This document shows, piece by piece, positions 11,926 through 24,650 of a stretch of 64,000 nucleotides of DNA. The notes beneath the pieces are model-generated. The model did no database searches. It was not told where the DNA came from and worked only from the letters and a program-made list of their open reading frames with translations. Where the stretch lies: the NCBI GenBank assembly GCA_025093555.1, contig JAIWNF010000081.1:87090-151089 (forward strand), in the 5' to 3' direction. The stretch's first letter is position 1. Each line of letters starts with the position of its first letter. A program made the position numbers and the translations under genes. Origin of the DNA: Circinella umbellata (taxonomy: Eukaryota > Mucoromycota > Mucoromycetes > Mucorales > Lichtheimiaceae).

Positions 11926-14776
11926 TTAACGACGCCATACTAAGTCGTATTGTTGGTATTCTACCAATTCGTCTCCAATAGCTTGAACCACTTGACTTAA
12001 ATCCTTTCTAGCTTGTTCTTCTGATTCTCCACGTAATTCAGAATAATATTTAATTTTTGGTTCGGTTCCACTATGACATTAATTATATACAGTTCATCAA
12101 GTTAATTCTAATTTTTTTTAAACTCGTTGCCCTTTCTCATTTACTATTGTTGGGGGTGGGTCATTTTTTTTTAATATACCTTGTTCTAATAGTAAAAACT
12201 GCATTATTTTTCAAACGGAAAGTTATCATTTCAGATGAAGACGATACTGGTAATGTAGGTTTATTATCTGGAGTATTTGAATCATAACCCACAGTTAAAT
12301 CACGAACACCAATAATTGGGATTCCAGCAATTTGTGTTGGATAAGCGTATGTGCCCGATTTTAAATTTTCTTGGGTCTATATATTTATATATAAATGTTT
12401 AAATCTCTTTAAAAAAATGTATTCATCATGAAACAAAAGGAAAAAGATTATATATATATTAACTCTTTTTACCTGTTCATGACCATATCGTATCCTTTCA
12501 AAAATTGTCTTTATAACTTGTTTATCATCACAAATAAAATATGAATTTTCAGAAACAAAGTAACCATATTTTGCATAAAGTGTTTCCAAATATTGATTTA
12601 CTGTCAATCCTCGATTATTTAACTGTACAGCCCATTCAGCAAAAAAGGCCAAGGCACTAATGCCATCCTTATCCTTGACAAGGTCACCAATAGTAAATCC
12701 AATGGCCTCTTCATAAGCAAATGCTAAATGATATCCTTCGTTTTCAAGATCCATTGATTTGTTACCAATCCATTTGAACCCAGTCAACGCTTCTTCAAAA
12801 CGAAAACCTTCCACTTCGGCCATTCTTGCTAAAAATTTAGATGAGACTGTACTTGCTACCATGGCAATTTTATCTATTGATGTAAATGTGTTGAGCGGAT
12901 ATGATACTCATAAGTTAGAAAAATTGATCCAAAAAAAAAAAAAAAAAGTCTTTAACTAGCAGTCTTATTCTGTCAATAATTTTTTACCAATTGGAATACC
13001 ACTTGCTTTAGCCTTTTCAAAGCAAGCAGCACCAAGGACAGCACCAATTTGATTGCCAGTAAATAATTTCCATTCACCACTATAAATATATATAATTAGC
13101 TCTTGCATATAGAGAAAAAAAAAACATTTAAATAATACCTACTTGATTTTTTCAGCAATAGCTAATCTGTCAGCATCGGGATCATTTGCTACTATTAAAT
13201 GTGCATTATTGCGATCCGCTGTTTGAATACCTAGACTCTAAATAATAAATTATATGTATATGTATATGTATATGTATTATTTTATAAGTTATATCGTATA
13301 CATATACTTTCACTTTCCTCCAACCAAAAAAAAAAAAAAAAAACAAAATACATACCAAAGAACCTTTACCTTCTTCAGGATTAGGAAACTCAACAGTAGA
13401 AAAATCTGGATCAGGTTTTATTTGTTCCTCTACCTCAATAAAAGGAGGTAAACCAAAAACTTCAAAAGCTCTTTTGGCAAAAGGAGCACCTACACCGTGC
13501 ATGGCTGTGTAAGTAAATTTTAGTGTTGATTTCTCATTATCAGATCTATTAAATAAAATCCATTATTTTTAAGTTTTATGAATAAGATATCCTCTTGTAA
13601 TTGTCCAATTTTTTTTTTATTTACCTGAAACGAGATAATCCAGCTAAATCTTTAAAATAATTATCAATAACACCTTCAGGTTCAGCAGCTAAATCACTCG
13701 TATCAACTAACTTATAATCCCATGACCATGGTGTAAGATTATCTAAGATAGTTTTTGCAATTCCTTTATCATGAGGTGGAATAATTTGACAAGCATTCTC
13801 CCAATAACTACAAAAAGTATTATCCATTTAGTTTTCCCAATCTCTTTTAAACTTTTTAAGATGAATTAAACTTACACTTTGTAACCATTATCTTGTTTAG
13901 GATTCTATTATATTCAGATTAAATGTATTAATATTAAGTTTTAATATCATAAATATGCAATGTATACTTTACATGAGAAGCAGTAATCATGATACCAGCA
14001 GCAGCTTTTTTTTGTTTGACTGTATATGGCTATATCCAATATAAAAAAGAAAAGAAAAAGATGAATGAAAACTATAAGCTCCCTTTTAGCAATATATTTA
14101 TATAAAAGAAAGAGTTAACTAACGAACCACTAGAGGAGTATGGATATAATCATGATAATACCATACACGAAAACCTTGAGTAATAAATGCAGTAGCTGTT
14201 AACCGTGCGAAATTTTCGGAATGATGGCGGTGATCATGACCAATCACTACGCCTCGTTCTTTTGCATCATGCACCGTTTTTAACAAGTATTTGGCCAAAC
14301 CCTGATAATATAGAATAAGAACTTTTCCTTTTTAATAATGTACATATCTCTTTTATATATATATTTTACCTGGGAAGTCTGTAATACTGTTAAATCATTC
14401 ATTCTAGAAAAGCCTGCTTCCATTTTTGAACGAAGTCCTTTTTTTTATACATTGTAATTAAGTTCTTTTCTTCTTTTTAATTGTCACTTCAATAAAAGGA
14501 AAAAAAAAAGAGTTTTATGTACCAGCTGTGCCAAATTCAATACGAGTTCCTAATCGTTTCTTTAGCTCATCATAGCTTCCTTGTTCTAATAAGGCAGTTA
14601 TTTCAGTACGTGTTTCGTCATTCTATAGAATTTATAGTTTGTATACTAATTGAGTTTATAGACATATATATGTATATTGTAAAAAAAAGAAAGAAAGAAA
14701 TAATAATATTATATTTTACTTGATCAAGTTGAAGCCATTCTTGAACCAAAGCAGCAATGTCACTCTTTTCTAACAT
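11926..14776 (-). CDS. PGM2: Phosphopentomutase / phosphoglucomutase, PGM2 (PRM15) type
   Basis: Thirteen exons on the minus strand: 14720-14776, 14523-14622, 14370-14437, 14128-14301, 13973-14029, 13876-13904, 13625-13807, 13356-13545, 13143-13237, 12988-13079, 12473-12873, 12180-12376 and 11926-12070. Total 1788 nt, 595 residues, close to human PGM2 and yeast PRM15. Exon 5 ends in GIMITASH, followed by [18 protein letters not shown]; the serine of TASHNP is the phosphorylated active-site residue. The metal loop DPDADR, the sugar-specificity loop GFKWIGNK with EEAIG, and the phosphate-binding [15 protein letters not shown] are all present. DNGYKVYWE marks the PGM2/phosphopentomutase branch, which interconverts ribose-1- and ribose-5-phosphate and also acts on glucose-1-phosphate, in the cytosol. 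I chose exon 11's acceptor as catcaatag (12874); a longer in-frame alternative using an upstream AG exists, but fits the family less well. Confidence 0.92.
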
Positions 14777-15639
14777 GATAAAGATATTTTTTAACAATAA
14801 GAAAAGGGGCAAAAAAAAAAGAAAGCTTCTTCCACTTTATGTACCCTTTTTTTTTCTTTTTCTTTCTATTTTCCGACAGTTTTGCATTTTTATTATCTAT
14901 TTCAATCATAGATCCTATTTTCACACTAATGGTGTAACATTTGACCTCATATATACATAGTTAGGATATCCTCGTGATAATGGTATATATATATAATCAA
15001 TAAGGATTTCTTATATAAATCAGAGTATAATTCTAATATAACTATTTTTTAAACATGCATGAATGCATTAATATCAGTTTTATTTTTAAACTTTTCAAGC
15101 AAGTTGATTTAACGTTAAATCATTTCTAATATAAACTTTCTTGAATAAATAAATAAAAAAGTTGGAATGACCCAATTTCTCTACGTACAATAAGCTGAAA
15201 TAGACTTACGATTATCTCACCATGAAGAGTTGTTGCGTGGGATTTTTAACAGTAAACATGTTCATATAAACATATTAGTATGAATAACTATCTCTACCAT
15301 AGTAATAAAGAGCCTTAACATACTATGAATAATAATAGTGTTGTCAATAATGCATTATACCTTTACTAATTAAGTAAAATATCATAACCAACTAATAAAG
15401 TGATAATAGAACACCTAGTAATAAAGTTATTATACGTAGAGAGAGTGAAATGAATACATATGAAATTATACACTAAAACCCAAAGATTAGACGGATCGGC
15501 TCTGCTCCGAATCCGGGGTGTGTGACGGTTTTGTTTTAAAGCAGAGGTCAAAAAAACAAAAAATTAAAGCGCGTTAATAAAGAATATATAACTAAAAAGT
15601 TTCTTTTTTTTTTTTCATTCATACAAAAATATATTTAAC
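14777..15639. other. Divergent promoter region, phosphopentomutase and Tim10
   Basis: Shared upstream region of two divergent genes. AT-rich, with a GC-richer island at about 15486-15525 (GGCTCTGCTCCGAATCCGGG). That island stands out from the surroundings and could hold promoter elements. No gene seen. Confidence 0.5.
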
Positions 15640-16033
15640 ATGTCATTCTTTGGTGGAAATGCTATGCAATCGCAACAAGCGGTTAACCCTCAAAACATTG
15701 CCATGGCAGAACAAGAACTTGAAATGGTGACTGATTTATTCAACCGGTGAGTTCTTTATTATTTTTATTTTCAAACTATGAAATTCAACTTGTCATTATA
15801 TTTTTCATGTGTATATAAATAATATATACTAATTAACAAATAAAAAATATAAATATTTATTTAGTATTGTCGATTCGTGTTATACCAAGTGTATTTCTAA
15901 AGAATATCAACAAAACGACTTAACTCAAGGTGAATCTGTATGTATCGATCGTTGTGTTTCCAAGTTCTTTGACGTCAACACCAAGGTTGGAGAAAAAATG
16001 CAACAAATGGGACAACAAAATATGCCAAAATAA
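15640..16033 (+). CDS. TIM10: Mitochondrial intermembrane-space chaperone Tim10
   Basis: Two exons, 15640-15746 and 15865-16033, encode 91 residues, the normal length for a small Tim. The twin CX3C motifs are CYTKC and CIDRC, which form the two disulfides of the small Tim fold. The N-terminus MSFFGGN followed by AEQELEMVTDLFNRIVDSC is typical of Tim10 rather than Tim8, Tim9 or Tim13. Known role: with Tim9 it forms a hexamer that escorts hydrophobic precursors across the intermembrane space to TIM22 and SAM. Confidence 0.93.
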
Positions 16034-17343
16034 AGAAATCTATTCCCCGTCTCTTTTCTCGCTTCTCATCAACCTTTTGTTTTCGTCTACTATTGTAATT
16101 CAACTATCTCATTTCTTTCATCAACAAAAACGGATCAACAACATTCATCAAAATCAAAAAAAAAAAAAAACCTGTGCTAGAATCGTGATTTTCTTATCTC
16201 TCTTGTATTTAGACTTTTCCTTTCCACAAAATTTTTTGTTGGTCTTTTTTTTTTGTATATTAGTTTTTTTTTTATTAAAAAACAAATTGGAAACATCGTA
16301 AAAATATACTATAAAACTTTAAAAGAATGGAAAGAGGCAGAAAAGGATAATAAGAATTGAGAGAATAGTTAATGATAATGGTTATTATTAACAGAAAGGA
16401 TAAATAATGAAGAATAAGAAATTGTTCATATTAAAAAGATAATGCATATGTGTTTGTATTTAAATGCTTAAATATTCATCATCTGTTAATTTTATATATA
16501 AAATAATTGACCTCCCTTTTTACAATACGTCTCCCTTTTTTTTTCATGTAATATACTTTTTGTCATATATAAAAAAAAACTTATTATTTCTTATAAAAAA
16601 GAAAAGAGATATATTTTTGTCTTTCTTTTTTTGGTCTTACATACTTTTTTTTTTAATATTCTTGCTTTACTTGTTATTGTACACAATTTCATATACAAAT
16701 TTAACATAAAAACAAATATTGGGGGAGGGGAACAATATTTTTATGTTTTAGCATGCAATGCAATGCACAGCCTGGTTGAATTATTATTTTGAATGGGGTT
16801 TTTTTTCACCTAATAAAACATAACCTTAGTTTATTTCTACAAGACTTTCTTTCTTAATATGTCAATATATAGATATACGTACATAGATATAACAATAAAA
16901 AAAAAAGTTATAAAGTATTATAATTATAATAGCTGATGGTAGTAATAATTCATATAAAGTTTATATGGAAGAGAAAAAAAATAAGCTGTTGGAAAGAAAA
17001 AACGAATACCACGTTATTTCCTCCTTACCTTCATCAACCAGTGACCTTGTTCCCCTTATTCTATTATTCTCCCTTTGACATACTCTATCTCTAATTTTCT
17101 TTTATATAATAATTCCCATGACGATAAAACAACACAGCAAGTGCCCCTTCTTCTTCTTTTCTTCTTCTACTTTTTACTTTTACTTTTACTTTAGTTCTTT
17201 TTTTTATTATTTTATTTTACCTGTGTGTGTTTATATTATTTTGCTTTTTTTCGTTCTTTTATTATCATCTAGTAGTATTATAAATATTTTTCATCGATCT
17301 ACCAACAAATATTTAGTAACTTGTCCATTTTCTTTGTATCAAT
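16034..17343. other. Intergenic between Tim10 and the Uds1-like gene
   Basis: Begins with the Tim10 3' region. It is T-rich with many homopolymers, plus a CT-rich run at about 17147-17195 ahead of the Uds1-like start. The open frames here are low-complexity Phe/Leu translations and are not supported as genes. Confidence 0.5.
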
Positions 17344-18778
17344 ATGACAACCACAACACCTATACCAACAGCAACGACAATAACAACAACAAAATCATCG
17401 TCTCAGTCACCAGCGACAACTTTATCATTGGATGTGACTGATCTGATACGAATTTTACAAGTTCAAATACCCCAACTACACAATGAATCTATTTTATATG
17501 TAAGTATATTATCCTTGTTTTGTTACGTATTTGAAACACTTTTTGTTATTACGTATTTTCTATTGTGTCAAATTACCATTTAATTTTATGGACACAAAAA
17601 AAAAAAAACTTCAGAAGGCTCTTCTTATTTTTATATGCGTTTTCTGTTTACATGGCAGTTATTTGGTAACATGTATTATTTATTTTCACCTTTTTTTTTT
17701 GTAATGATATATAGGAGCATAAAGCACAAATGGAGGATACCAAAGAACAATATCGGTTGTTATGCAGCGAAACAGATAGTTTACGCAAGGTAAAATAAAT
17801 AAACCATTATCAAATTCGAAACCCGTATACAAACAAAGCCCATTGTAACAGTAACACTTTTTTGTTTCATATAATAGAAATTGCTGGCAGTTGTACAAGA
17901 CAATAACAACCATCGTAAAATACAAGAGCGCATGGAATCTCAAATTTATGCACAACAACAAGAGCTTGCACAAGTTCAAAAAGAATCACAAACTTTAACT
18001 CGACAACGAAAACACCTTGAAAAACGACTTGAAAATGAAGTAAATAAACGTTTTGTCTACTACTATCCATCGCAAAAAAAAAAAAAAAACTGGGATTTTA
18101 CTTTGATGACAAAAAATGTACTAATAACTATGAATATAGTTACAAAACTATGAAAGTGACAGGCTATTATGGCAACAACGAGAAATAGATCTTAGTAGGG
18201 AGTTGAAACGCTGGTCAACACAAGACCGAGTAGGTACGCCTCGGCGTACCCGTAGTGCTACGGCATCGAATATTTTTGCACGTACCAATAATAATAATAG
18301 TTTACCTGAGCCAGGTATGTACAGATAGAAAGTCTTTTATTCACTTTATGAATTTATTCGACTTGTACCCAACTCATTCTTATAATTTTATATGCTGTTT
18401 CTCCTTTTTGTTTTTTTTAAAAAAAACAATGATAACGAAATTAGAGTCCTGGACAGCAAGAAACTCGGGTAACGGTGTGATGGGTACACTTTTTGAAGGA
18501 CCAACCAAATCTATTGACAGTGTCACTGCTAGGGATACCAAAATCCGAGTTCAAGAAAAACTTTTGTCGGGTTTTAAAAATGAAATAGATCACCAAAAAC
18601 GAGTAATTCATGAGGCTATGTTAGGTGCTGAAGCACAGGAGAAACGAATAAATACTTTGGAGCAGGAACTAACTAGTTTAAAAGAAGTGAACGCTTCCCT
18701 AATGGAAGATAATGAAAGTTATCAAATGTTACTACATGAAAAAACCATGGCTGGTGAATTTTCAAAGGTAAAAAAAAA

Positions 18779-18810
<32 letters not shown>

Positions 18811-19865
18811 ATAAGGAACATGATTTTTCAACTCCCTGCCCCCCCCTCTTTCTATTTATGATGGTGATGCGCTTATCTTTTTATCTGCTTAACGTGCTTT
18901 ATATATCTATCTCCTTATACTAATATAAATTTAACTGCACCGTATAGAAATCGGCCTTGACTATAGCTACGGAAGAAGAAGAGATGGATAAAAATACTAC
19001 TACCTTTAATAGTGACGATAATGATATTATCGTTTCTACTAGTTTATCAAGCAGCAGCAGCAGTAACAATATGATGATGAAAAAACCAAAATCTACTAGC
19101 TTAGCAGCTGAATTAAATAAAGTGCAGAGCGGAGATGATTGCAAGTGCCAACATGCAGCTTCAGTCCAAAGTATGTGTATTCCCAAAAATAAAAAGAGTT
19201 TGGGGAAAATAAATAAGAGATATTAATGGAATCAAATAGAACTTTCGGACGAAATTCGAGTTTTACAAGAATCAAACAAAGCCTTATCCTTATATATGAA
19301 TAAGATTCTCTTAAAAATCGTCGGTAATCAAGAACTTGTAGATGTACTCAATATTGATGAAGACGATGAAGATGATGGTGAAGCTTCAACATCCAAGTCA
19401 TCCATATCATCATCATCACTGTCACCATCTAGTAATAAGATAAAGGATCACACGACTCAACAAACTTCGCCAACTTCTACCACGTCACCCCGATGTTTTA
19501 CTACTGGTGCTATTAATACAAATAATAGCGATAGCAAGAACAATAATCGACCACGACGAAGTACAATATCATCATGGATTTCTGCACCAAGACATTCTGC
19601 CATTAATGAATCTTCCACAACTGTGGGCCGTCATAGAAGCCATACGAACAATGACGGAAGTAATCACCATAGCAACAGCAACGGAGGTTGGTCACGCGCA
19701 TTGAAACGCATGACTGTGATAGGATGGTCTTCGAGTAAAGATTCATCAAATAGTAATAATATTAATATGAATTCCAGTAACAACAACAAGAATTCAAATG
19801 TTATAACACAAGCAAATCACGATTCAGCTATTTCCTCTTGTGAAAGTATCATTTTAGAAGAATAA
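17344..19865 (+). CDS. Uds1-like coiled-coil protein (up-regulated during septation family)
   Basis: Seven exons: 17344-17499, 17715-17789, 17878-18039, 18140-18314, 18445-18767, 18948-19170 and 19240-19865. Total 1740 nt, 579 residues, phases consistent. Residues about 50-150 are coiled coil (EHKAQMEDTKEQYRLLCSE onwards). The central exon carries LEQELTSLKEVNASLMEDNE followed by SYQMLLHEKTMAGEF, the hallmark of fungal Uds1 proteins. A later segment reads LQESNKALSLYMNKILLKIV, also typical. The rest is Ser/Asn-rich and acidic. The S. pombe founder is induced at septation; function here is inferred from the family only. Exon 4's acceptor (gaatatag at 18139) was chosen because other nearby AGs break the frame. 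Confidence 0.8.
18769..18812 (+). repeat. A-run plus (GAAA)n microsatellite in intron 5 of the Uds1-like gene
   Basis: Directly after the donor, an A-run grades into about seven tandem GAAA units. It is wholly intronic, so length change would not alter the protein. Confidence 0.8.
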
Positions 19866-20109
19866 AAAATTAATTTTTTTTTCCCTTTTCTGATAATCGT
19901 TACTATCTATTTTGATTATTATGAACTACAAAAACTCCGCTCTTGGCTGTTGATTGATTAGTGTAAGAACCAAAAAAAAAGGCAGAGGGAATTTGGGAGT
20001 AGTGTTCTATATTGTTCTTTTTGTGTCCAGTTGTTCAGACGGACAGACAATATTTTTTTTTTGTTCACAATTATTAAATACACAACATTCAACTCTGATA
20101 TAAAAAAAT

Positions 20110-20919
20110 ATGGACAATGTGAATAGTAATAATGATAATTTAAACATACCTTCTATTGGTCCAACACAAAACTTGACCATCTCGTTAGAAGCACACCATA
20201 TAAATTCAACAATAACAACACCAACAAACACAACAAGAACCAATTTCAATAACAATCTCGGTGGACCCATGCGAAGAGCACATCGTACATCAACACCTCG
20301 ATATAACCCAACTGGCTATTCATCCTTGTCGTCTTCTTCCACGTCATCTTTTGGTCTTTCAGGAACTGATCGAACATTTATTGATTTTACTCGTTGTTTA
20401 TATCAAACCAAGTCCATTGTTAAAGGACTTCAACAATTTAGCAATTCCATTTGTCCAGCTCTTCGACTTTCACCATTCAATGGTCATTCGGCATCGTCGT
20501 CTTTGCGTGATCCACGCTTATCTTCGGAGGAATTTGTTCGTCATGTCAATCAATATCTTGATAATACTTTTCAAAAAATATCACGATTATGTAAAATGTT
20601 ATTGTTGATTCTGGCACGAATTGAACAAAGCAACGCAGAAGTCAAAAGAGAACGAATTGATTCTTTTCGAACTGAAGTATGGGAACAAATGAGTTTGGCA
20701 ACATATACAAAGGAAACATTAATACGATACATTCAACAACATATTGATTCGGCTGCAACTCCTCATTCCCGTAACTCCAACTCATCTTCCTCAACATCAT
20801 CACCAAAATCATTTTCTGGTGTTACTTCACCCATTAATAACGATATTATCGGTGGTGGATTTAATTCACCATCACCATCACCATCAGCAGCCTATCCACC
20901 CACTTCATCAGCCGTATGA
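20110..20919 (+). CDS. Unrecognised protein with helical core and Ser/Thr/Asn-rich tails
   Basis: Single open frame of 269 residues with no intron needed, starting 244 bases after the Uds1-like stop on the same strand. Residues 1-80 are Asn/Thr/Ser-rich. Residues about 85-215 look like a helical core (TFIDFTRCLYQTKSIVKGLQ, then EEFVRHVNQYLDNTFQKISR, CKMLLLILARIEQSNAEVKR). The C-terminus is low-complexity Ser/Pro. Codon-like composition and a conserved-looking core support a real gene. I do not recognise the family. No signal peptide; one hydrophobic stretch (MLLLILA) is too short to be a clear membrane span. Confidence 0.7.
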   Translation: MDNVNSNNDNLNIPSIGPTQNLTISLEAHHINSTITTPTNTTRTNFNNNLGGPMRRAHRTSTPRYNPTGYSSLSSSSTSSFGLSGTDRTFIDFTRCLYQTKSIVKGLQQFSNSICPALRLSPFNGHSASSSLRDPRLSSEEFVRHVNQYLDNTFQKISRLCKMLLLILARIEQSNAEVKRERIDSFRTEVWEQMSLATYTKETLIRYIQQHIDSAATPHSRNSNSSSSTSSPKSFSGVTSPINNDIIGGGFNSPSPSPSAAYPPTSSAV

Positions 20920-22805
20920 TTATAAATATATATATAAATATGTATATATAAAGAAAACGAGAGAGAAAGAGAGGGAGAGGGAGAGATAGAAGAAATAGTA
21001 TATCACTGTATATTCCCTTTACCCATGACCCTTTCCCCTTCGTCCACCTTTCCTGACTTTTTTCATCACTCTTCTTCCTTCTTTTGTATCATAGTCCTTT
21101 GTTTATTCATTTATGTTTTTTTTTTCTCTTTATCTTCTTTCTCAGCATTTTTTTCCACTAACGGCATCGTTTTAAATAATAGTAACAAATATACCACTTT
21201 TCTTTTCTATTATTATTAGTTGACGAAACTATTTTAATTGATATTTTTTGAAATAATAATCATAATTATAATAATACTAATAAAAAGCTCAATGAATAGT
21301 AAACAAGCCTGTATAATATTAAAATATCATTGACTGATATCATTTAAAAGCATCTTGCCTTTCGAAGATGTAACTTGATCCATCTTACTGACAGACTATC
21401 AAACATTCTTGGAAGTATTAAGGTTGTGTTGTTGACAAGGAAAGAGAATAATAAACTGATGTTGTTTTTTATACGTATGGATATATATTTACGTAAAGTA
21501 TGTTTCACGTCGCCCATGGTCATCTTCTATTTTCAGTATATAACTGATCCATTTTCGTTCTTTAATTTTAAAATATCAGAATTCATTTTTATTTTTAACA
21601 CGCATATCAACATTTCTTTTTTCTTCAAAACAATCGCTCTGGATCCTCAAAGAAGATTAGAAGAGGACGGTTATGAGTCACCATTGTAATCATCTGTAAG
21701 TACGGGCAGCTCAGGAATAGTAACTTGGTGCGAATGGAGAAATGTCTTATATATCGTAGATCACAGCGATACCTACTTTTTATAATAAAGAATATCAATG
21801 ACACTAATTTGAAGGAAATTAGTATTTAACATATATGCTAATTAGTCGCTTGATGAACAAACATATATGACATAAAAACCTAGCTGATAGCAAAACCTAA
21901 AACAATCGAGCAATATTGTTTAGAAAAAAATTCAATATTTACTGGTTAGACATGAAAATAGAAAATAAGAAATATGATCCCCTTTGTCTTCTTTATAATT
22001 AATGTCGGCGAAAAAATAAGTATAAAAACGAGTTATAATGCTATAATATCATAATTGTTGGCCTCTGAGCGAGGTCAGAAAGGATAGGGTTGGGTGTGGT
22101 AATTATATTTCATATCTTTTATTTTCATGTTTAGCTAGTCAATTCAAGTGTCAAAAAAAAAATTCTTACAGAATTGCTTGAGACAGCCAAATATAAAATA
22201 TAAAATATAATTTGCTAATCCAGAGAATGAAATACAATATTAATTTTTTTACTCCTGAACCATATTATGGTCAGTTGCATGGTAGAAAACTTCTTCATTA
22301 TTTGAATCGCTGTCAGGAAAAGCACCACTGGTGATGAGGGTAGTAGTAAAATCAAACGAAAAATGGTTTTGGCGGTGATGATTCTCAAAGATGGGGAAGG
22401 ATGGCCAATTACCCATCATAACAACACATTCTTTGGGAATACCCGATTGGAGAGCCAAGGAAGAGGAATAGAGCGTAACGAAACTCGTTTTTCACCAGTG
22501 GACCATTTAATAAACTTTTCAATCTAGTTTAAAACTTATATATTTATTACGGAAGACTAGATTGACCCGCACCTATGGGTATATGGTCGCTTCCTTGCGG
22601 TACAGAATGAAAAGAATAATAATATTTACAAAGTGATACTGGGGTTGTGGCAATAACTGAAAACCCCCAGTATGGGGAAAAGCTAGAGCTAGCATAAGAA
22701 AGAGAGTGTAGGAGAGGCGAAAAAGAAAGAAAAGAATAACAGAAAAAGATTAAAAGAAGATAATTGTGGCGGGATAGAGAGAGAGAGAGGGTACTAAACG
22801 AAGTG
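20920..22805. other. Non-coding transition region between genes and transposon-rich DNA
   Basis: Contains a GA-rich microsatellite at about 20957-20990, T-rich DNA and a GA-rich tract at 22680-22790. A short imperfect hairpin (ACTGGGGGTTG / AACCCCCAGTA type) lies at about 22637-22674. Minus-strand open frame at 22249-22458 (69 codons) has no recognisable family. No supported gene. Confidence 0.4.
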
Positions 22806-22955
22806 TTAGTCAGGTGATGTTGATTGTGGTGGTATTGAAAAATTCATAGCTTCCTCTGGTGCTGGCTCGTCTTCGTCAAATATATCATCTGGATGACTAA
22901 GAAAATCAATTTCTCTTAGCACCCGAATCAATGCTGATGTTATAGCAATAGAAAT
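22806..22955 (-). pseudogene. Short C-terminal coding fragment beside the 0.4-kb repeat
   Basis: The minus strand reads an acidic tail in one open frame: SALIRVLREIDFLSHPDDIF, then DEDEPAPEEAMNF, ending at a stop at 22806-22808. There is no start codon, and the frame is closed by a stop next to the repeat at 22974. It looks like the end of a mobile-element gene; family unknown. Confidence 0.35.
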
Positions 22956-22973
22956 TTAATGAAATAAAAGAGA

Positions 22974-23357
22974 TGTTAAAAAGTCAACGAGACCCGAAAG
23001 AACAATAATTGAACTGAAGTTTATTAAATAAAATATTATCTCTATTTATATGAATCTTATTATCAGTGGGATATATTGATATGTGCATACGTAAGATTTA
23101 TATTTGTCATGGCCATGTGAATTATGAATATAAGATTAATGATATTAAGATTAGACTTTGCGGTTAACGATTTGATATATCTACACAGCTGTTATCTGTT
23201 ATCATTATAGAAGACGGACTTATGTGTTCTTATAAATCATGGTCCAAATAGGGAAATACACAAAATGTCAGTAAAGCATAATTAAAGATACTCTATATTT
23301 TTAATAATTAAAGTAACAAAAAATTATCTTTATGAATAATATGTGTTGGATACAACA
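22974..23357 (+). repeat. 0.4-kb terminal repeat, copy 1 (TG...CA ends)
   Basis: Starts TGTTAAAAAGTCAACGAGAC and ends GTGTTGGATACAACA. A second copy in the same orientation lies at 28935-29320 and is nearly identical along most of its length. A diverged third copy in inverse orientation lies at 24078-24474. Copies 1 and 3 flank a DIRS-like reverse transcriptase fragment, so these are probably terminal repeats of that element; the TG...CA ends would also suit an LTR. Confidence 0.75.
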
Positions 23358-24077
23358 ATGATCCAATTATCGAGATATGCACTGAAATGAATTCCTTGAG
23401 AGCAAGCCCATTTCAAAATAAGCTTCATGAGCTTGGTAAATAACCAAGGGACCACCGATAGGCTAAATGGAGTTGTACCAATAAAGCTAGTATGTTTTAC
23501 CTTTCCAGTTTAAATAGAGATAAGAGTGTGAGTCTTGATGCACCAGAAAATAAAGGAAGAGATCTGACAGGTTGATTAATGCTAAATAACTGTTACATTT
23601 GATTTGTTTCGTAAATTCTTATCGTATTCCATTTTAAATTACAGTGCCTGAATATAGCCGTTGAGTTTTTGATATGGAAAACAGGATTAGAACCGCCATT
23701 TTTTTCTTTGCTGGATTACAAACATGCTGTTGCAAAACCCTGGTGTTGTTAGGATAGACTTTTTGATTACACCTTTGGTTAATAAAAGGGAGATTTCTTG
23801 ATCCAGAAGTTGTTCTTCTTGTTGATTGTATAGAGGGAGCTTGTGGAGAGGAGGTAGTGAAACAAATGGAATTTTGAATCTGAAACGAACTGCTTTGAGA
23901 AGTCTTTCGTCGATTGAAAAAGTGATCTACTAAAAATAATATTGAGGGAGACAACACTCAACAATTGATGGAGAACTTTTTTTTTATCATTGTTATGAAA
24001 TAGGCTATTGTTAGTAATTGCCTTTGTTACTGCCATTGCTGTTGTCGTTAGTGTTGTGATGCTAATTGTTGTGGTGC
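23358..24077 (-). pseudogene. DIRS-type retrotransposon reverse transcriptase, degenerate
   Basis: On the minus strand, in several frames, I read RT blocks in the right order: LLTKGVIKK and TPGFCNSMFVI (finger region), DLFLYFLVHQDSHSYLYLNW (the DLSDAF-like block, first Asp region), then FSLSVVPWLFTKLMKLILKW and GIHFSAYLDNWII. The catalytic box YLDNW replaces YLDDW, which is the form typical of DIRS/Ngaro elements and differs from the YVDD or FADD boxes of LTR elements and LINEs. There are frameshifts and stops, and the sequence ends abruptly at the terminal repeat. RNase H and tyrosine recombinase domains are not seen. It is a dead, internally deleted copy. Confidence 0.75.
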
Positions 24078-24474
24078 TGTTGTATTCAACATACAATAGG
24101 TTCATTATAACAGCCATTTGATATTATTTATTTCAATACAGCATAAATCAAATATGTTTCACTGACATTTTGGTATTTCCCTGCGCATTCCAATGCCTTT
24201 TAATATTAAAGAAGTCTGTCTTCTTTATTGATACTATTTAACAGCTGCATTGATATATTATTTTATTAATGGCAAAATGTATAGGACATAATGTTTACGT
24301 ATCTTATTGTCATTATTCATTGTCATTAACAAATCAAAAGACTATCATTGTTTCATACACACATATTGATATACCCGTCCGTTGAGTAAGATTTAATATA
24401 AATAGTGTTAATATTTTCATTTAATAAACTTCAGTTCAATTGTTGTGCATTTGGGTCTCGTTGACTTATTACTG
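24078..24474 (-). repeat. 0.4-kb terminal repeat, copy 3, inverted and diverged
   Basis: Reads TGTTGTATTCAACA at its left end and TTCAGTTCAATTGTTGTG...GGGTCTCGTTGACTTATTA at its right, the reverse complement of copies 1 and 2 with many substitutions. It faces copy 1 across the DIRS-like fragment. Confidence 0.65.
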
Positions 24475-24650
24475 TTTCTTTATTTTATTAATTCTTGATT
24501 GAAATAACAGGTGTTATGAGCTGGTGTTGTTCGTGATATAACGGCCCTACTGTGAGGACAAGCCTGATCTGAAAAACTGTTGTACGGTATTAGAATAGAT
24601 TGACTCTAATTGAAGGTATGTTTATTATTACGAAGACTATTGGCGGTTTT

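Noticed and set aside
12377..12862. Phosphopentomutase start at the internal Met (MVASTVSS)
   Set aside because: It lies in exon 11; the upstream exons encode the required TASHNP and DPDADR motifs.
21375..21689. 104-codon plus-strand frame
   Set aside because: AT-rich, no family, no conserved-looking core, and no promoter or splice context.
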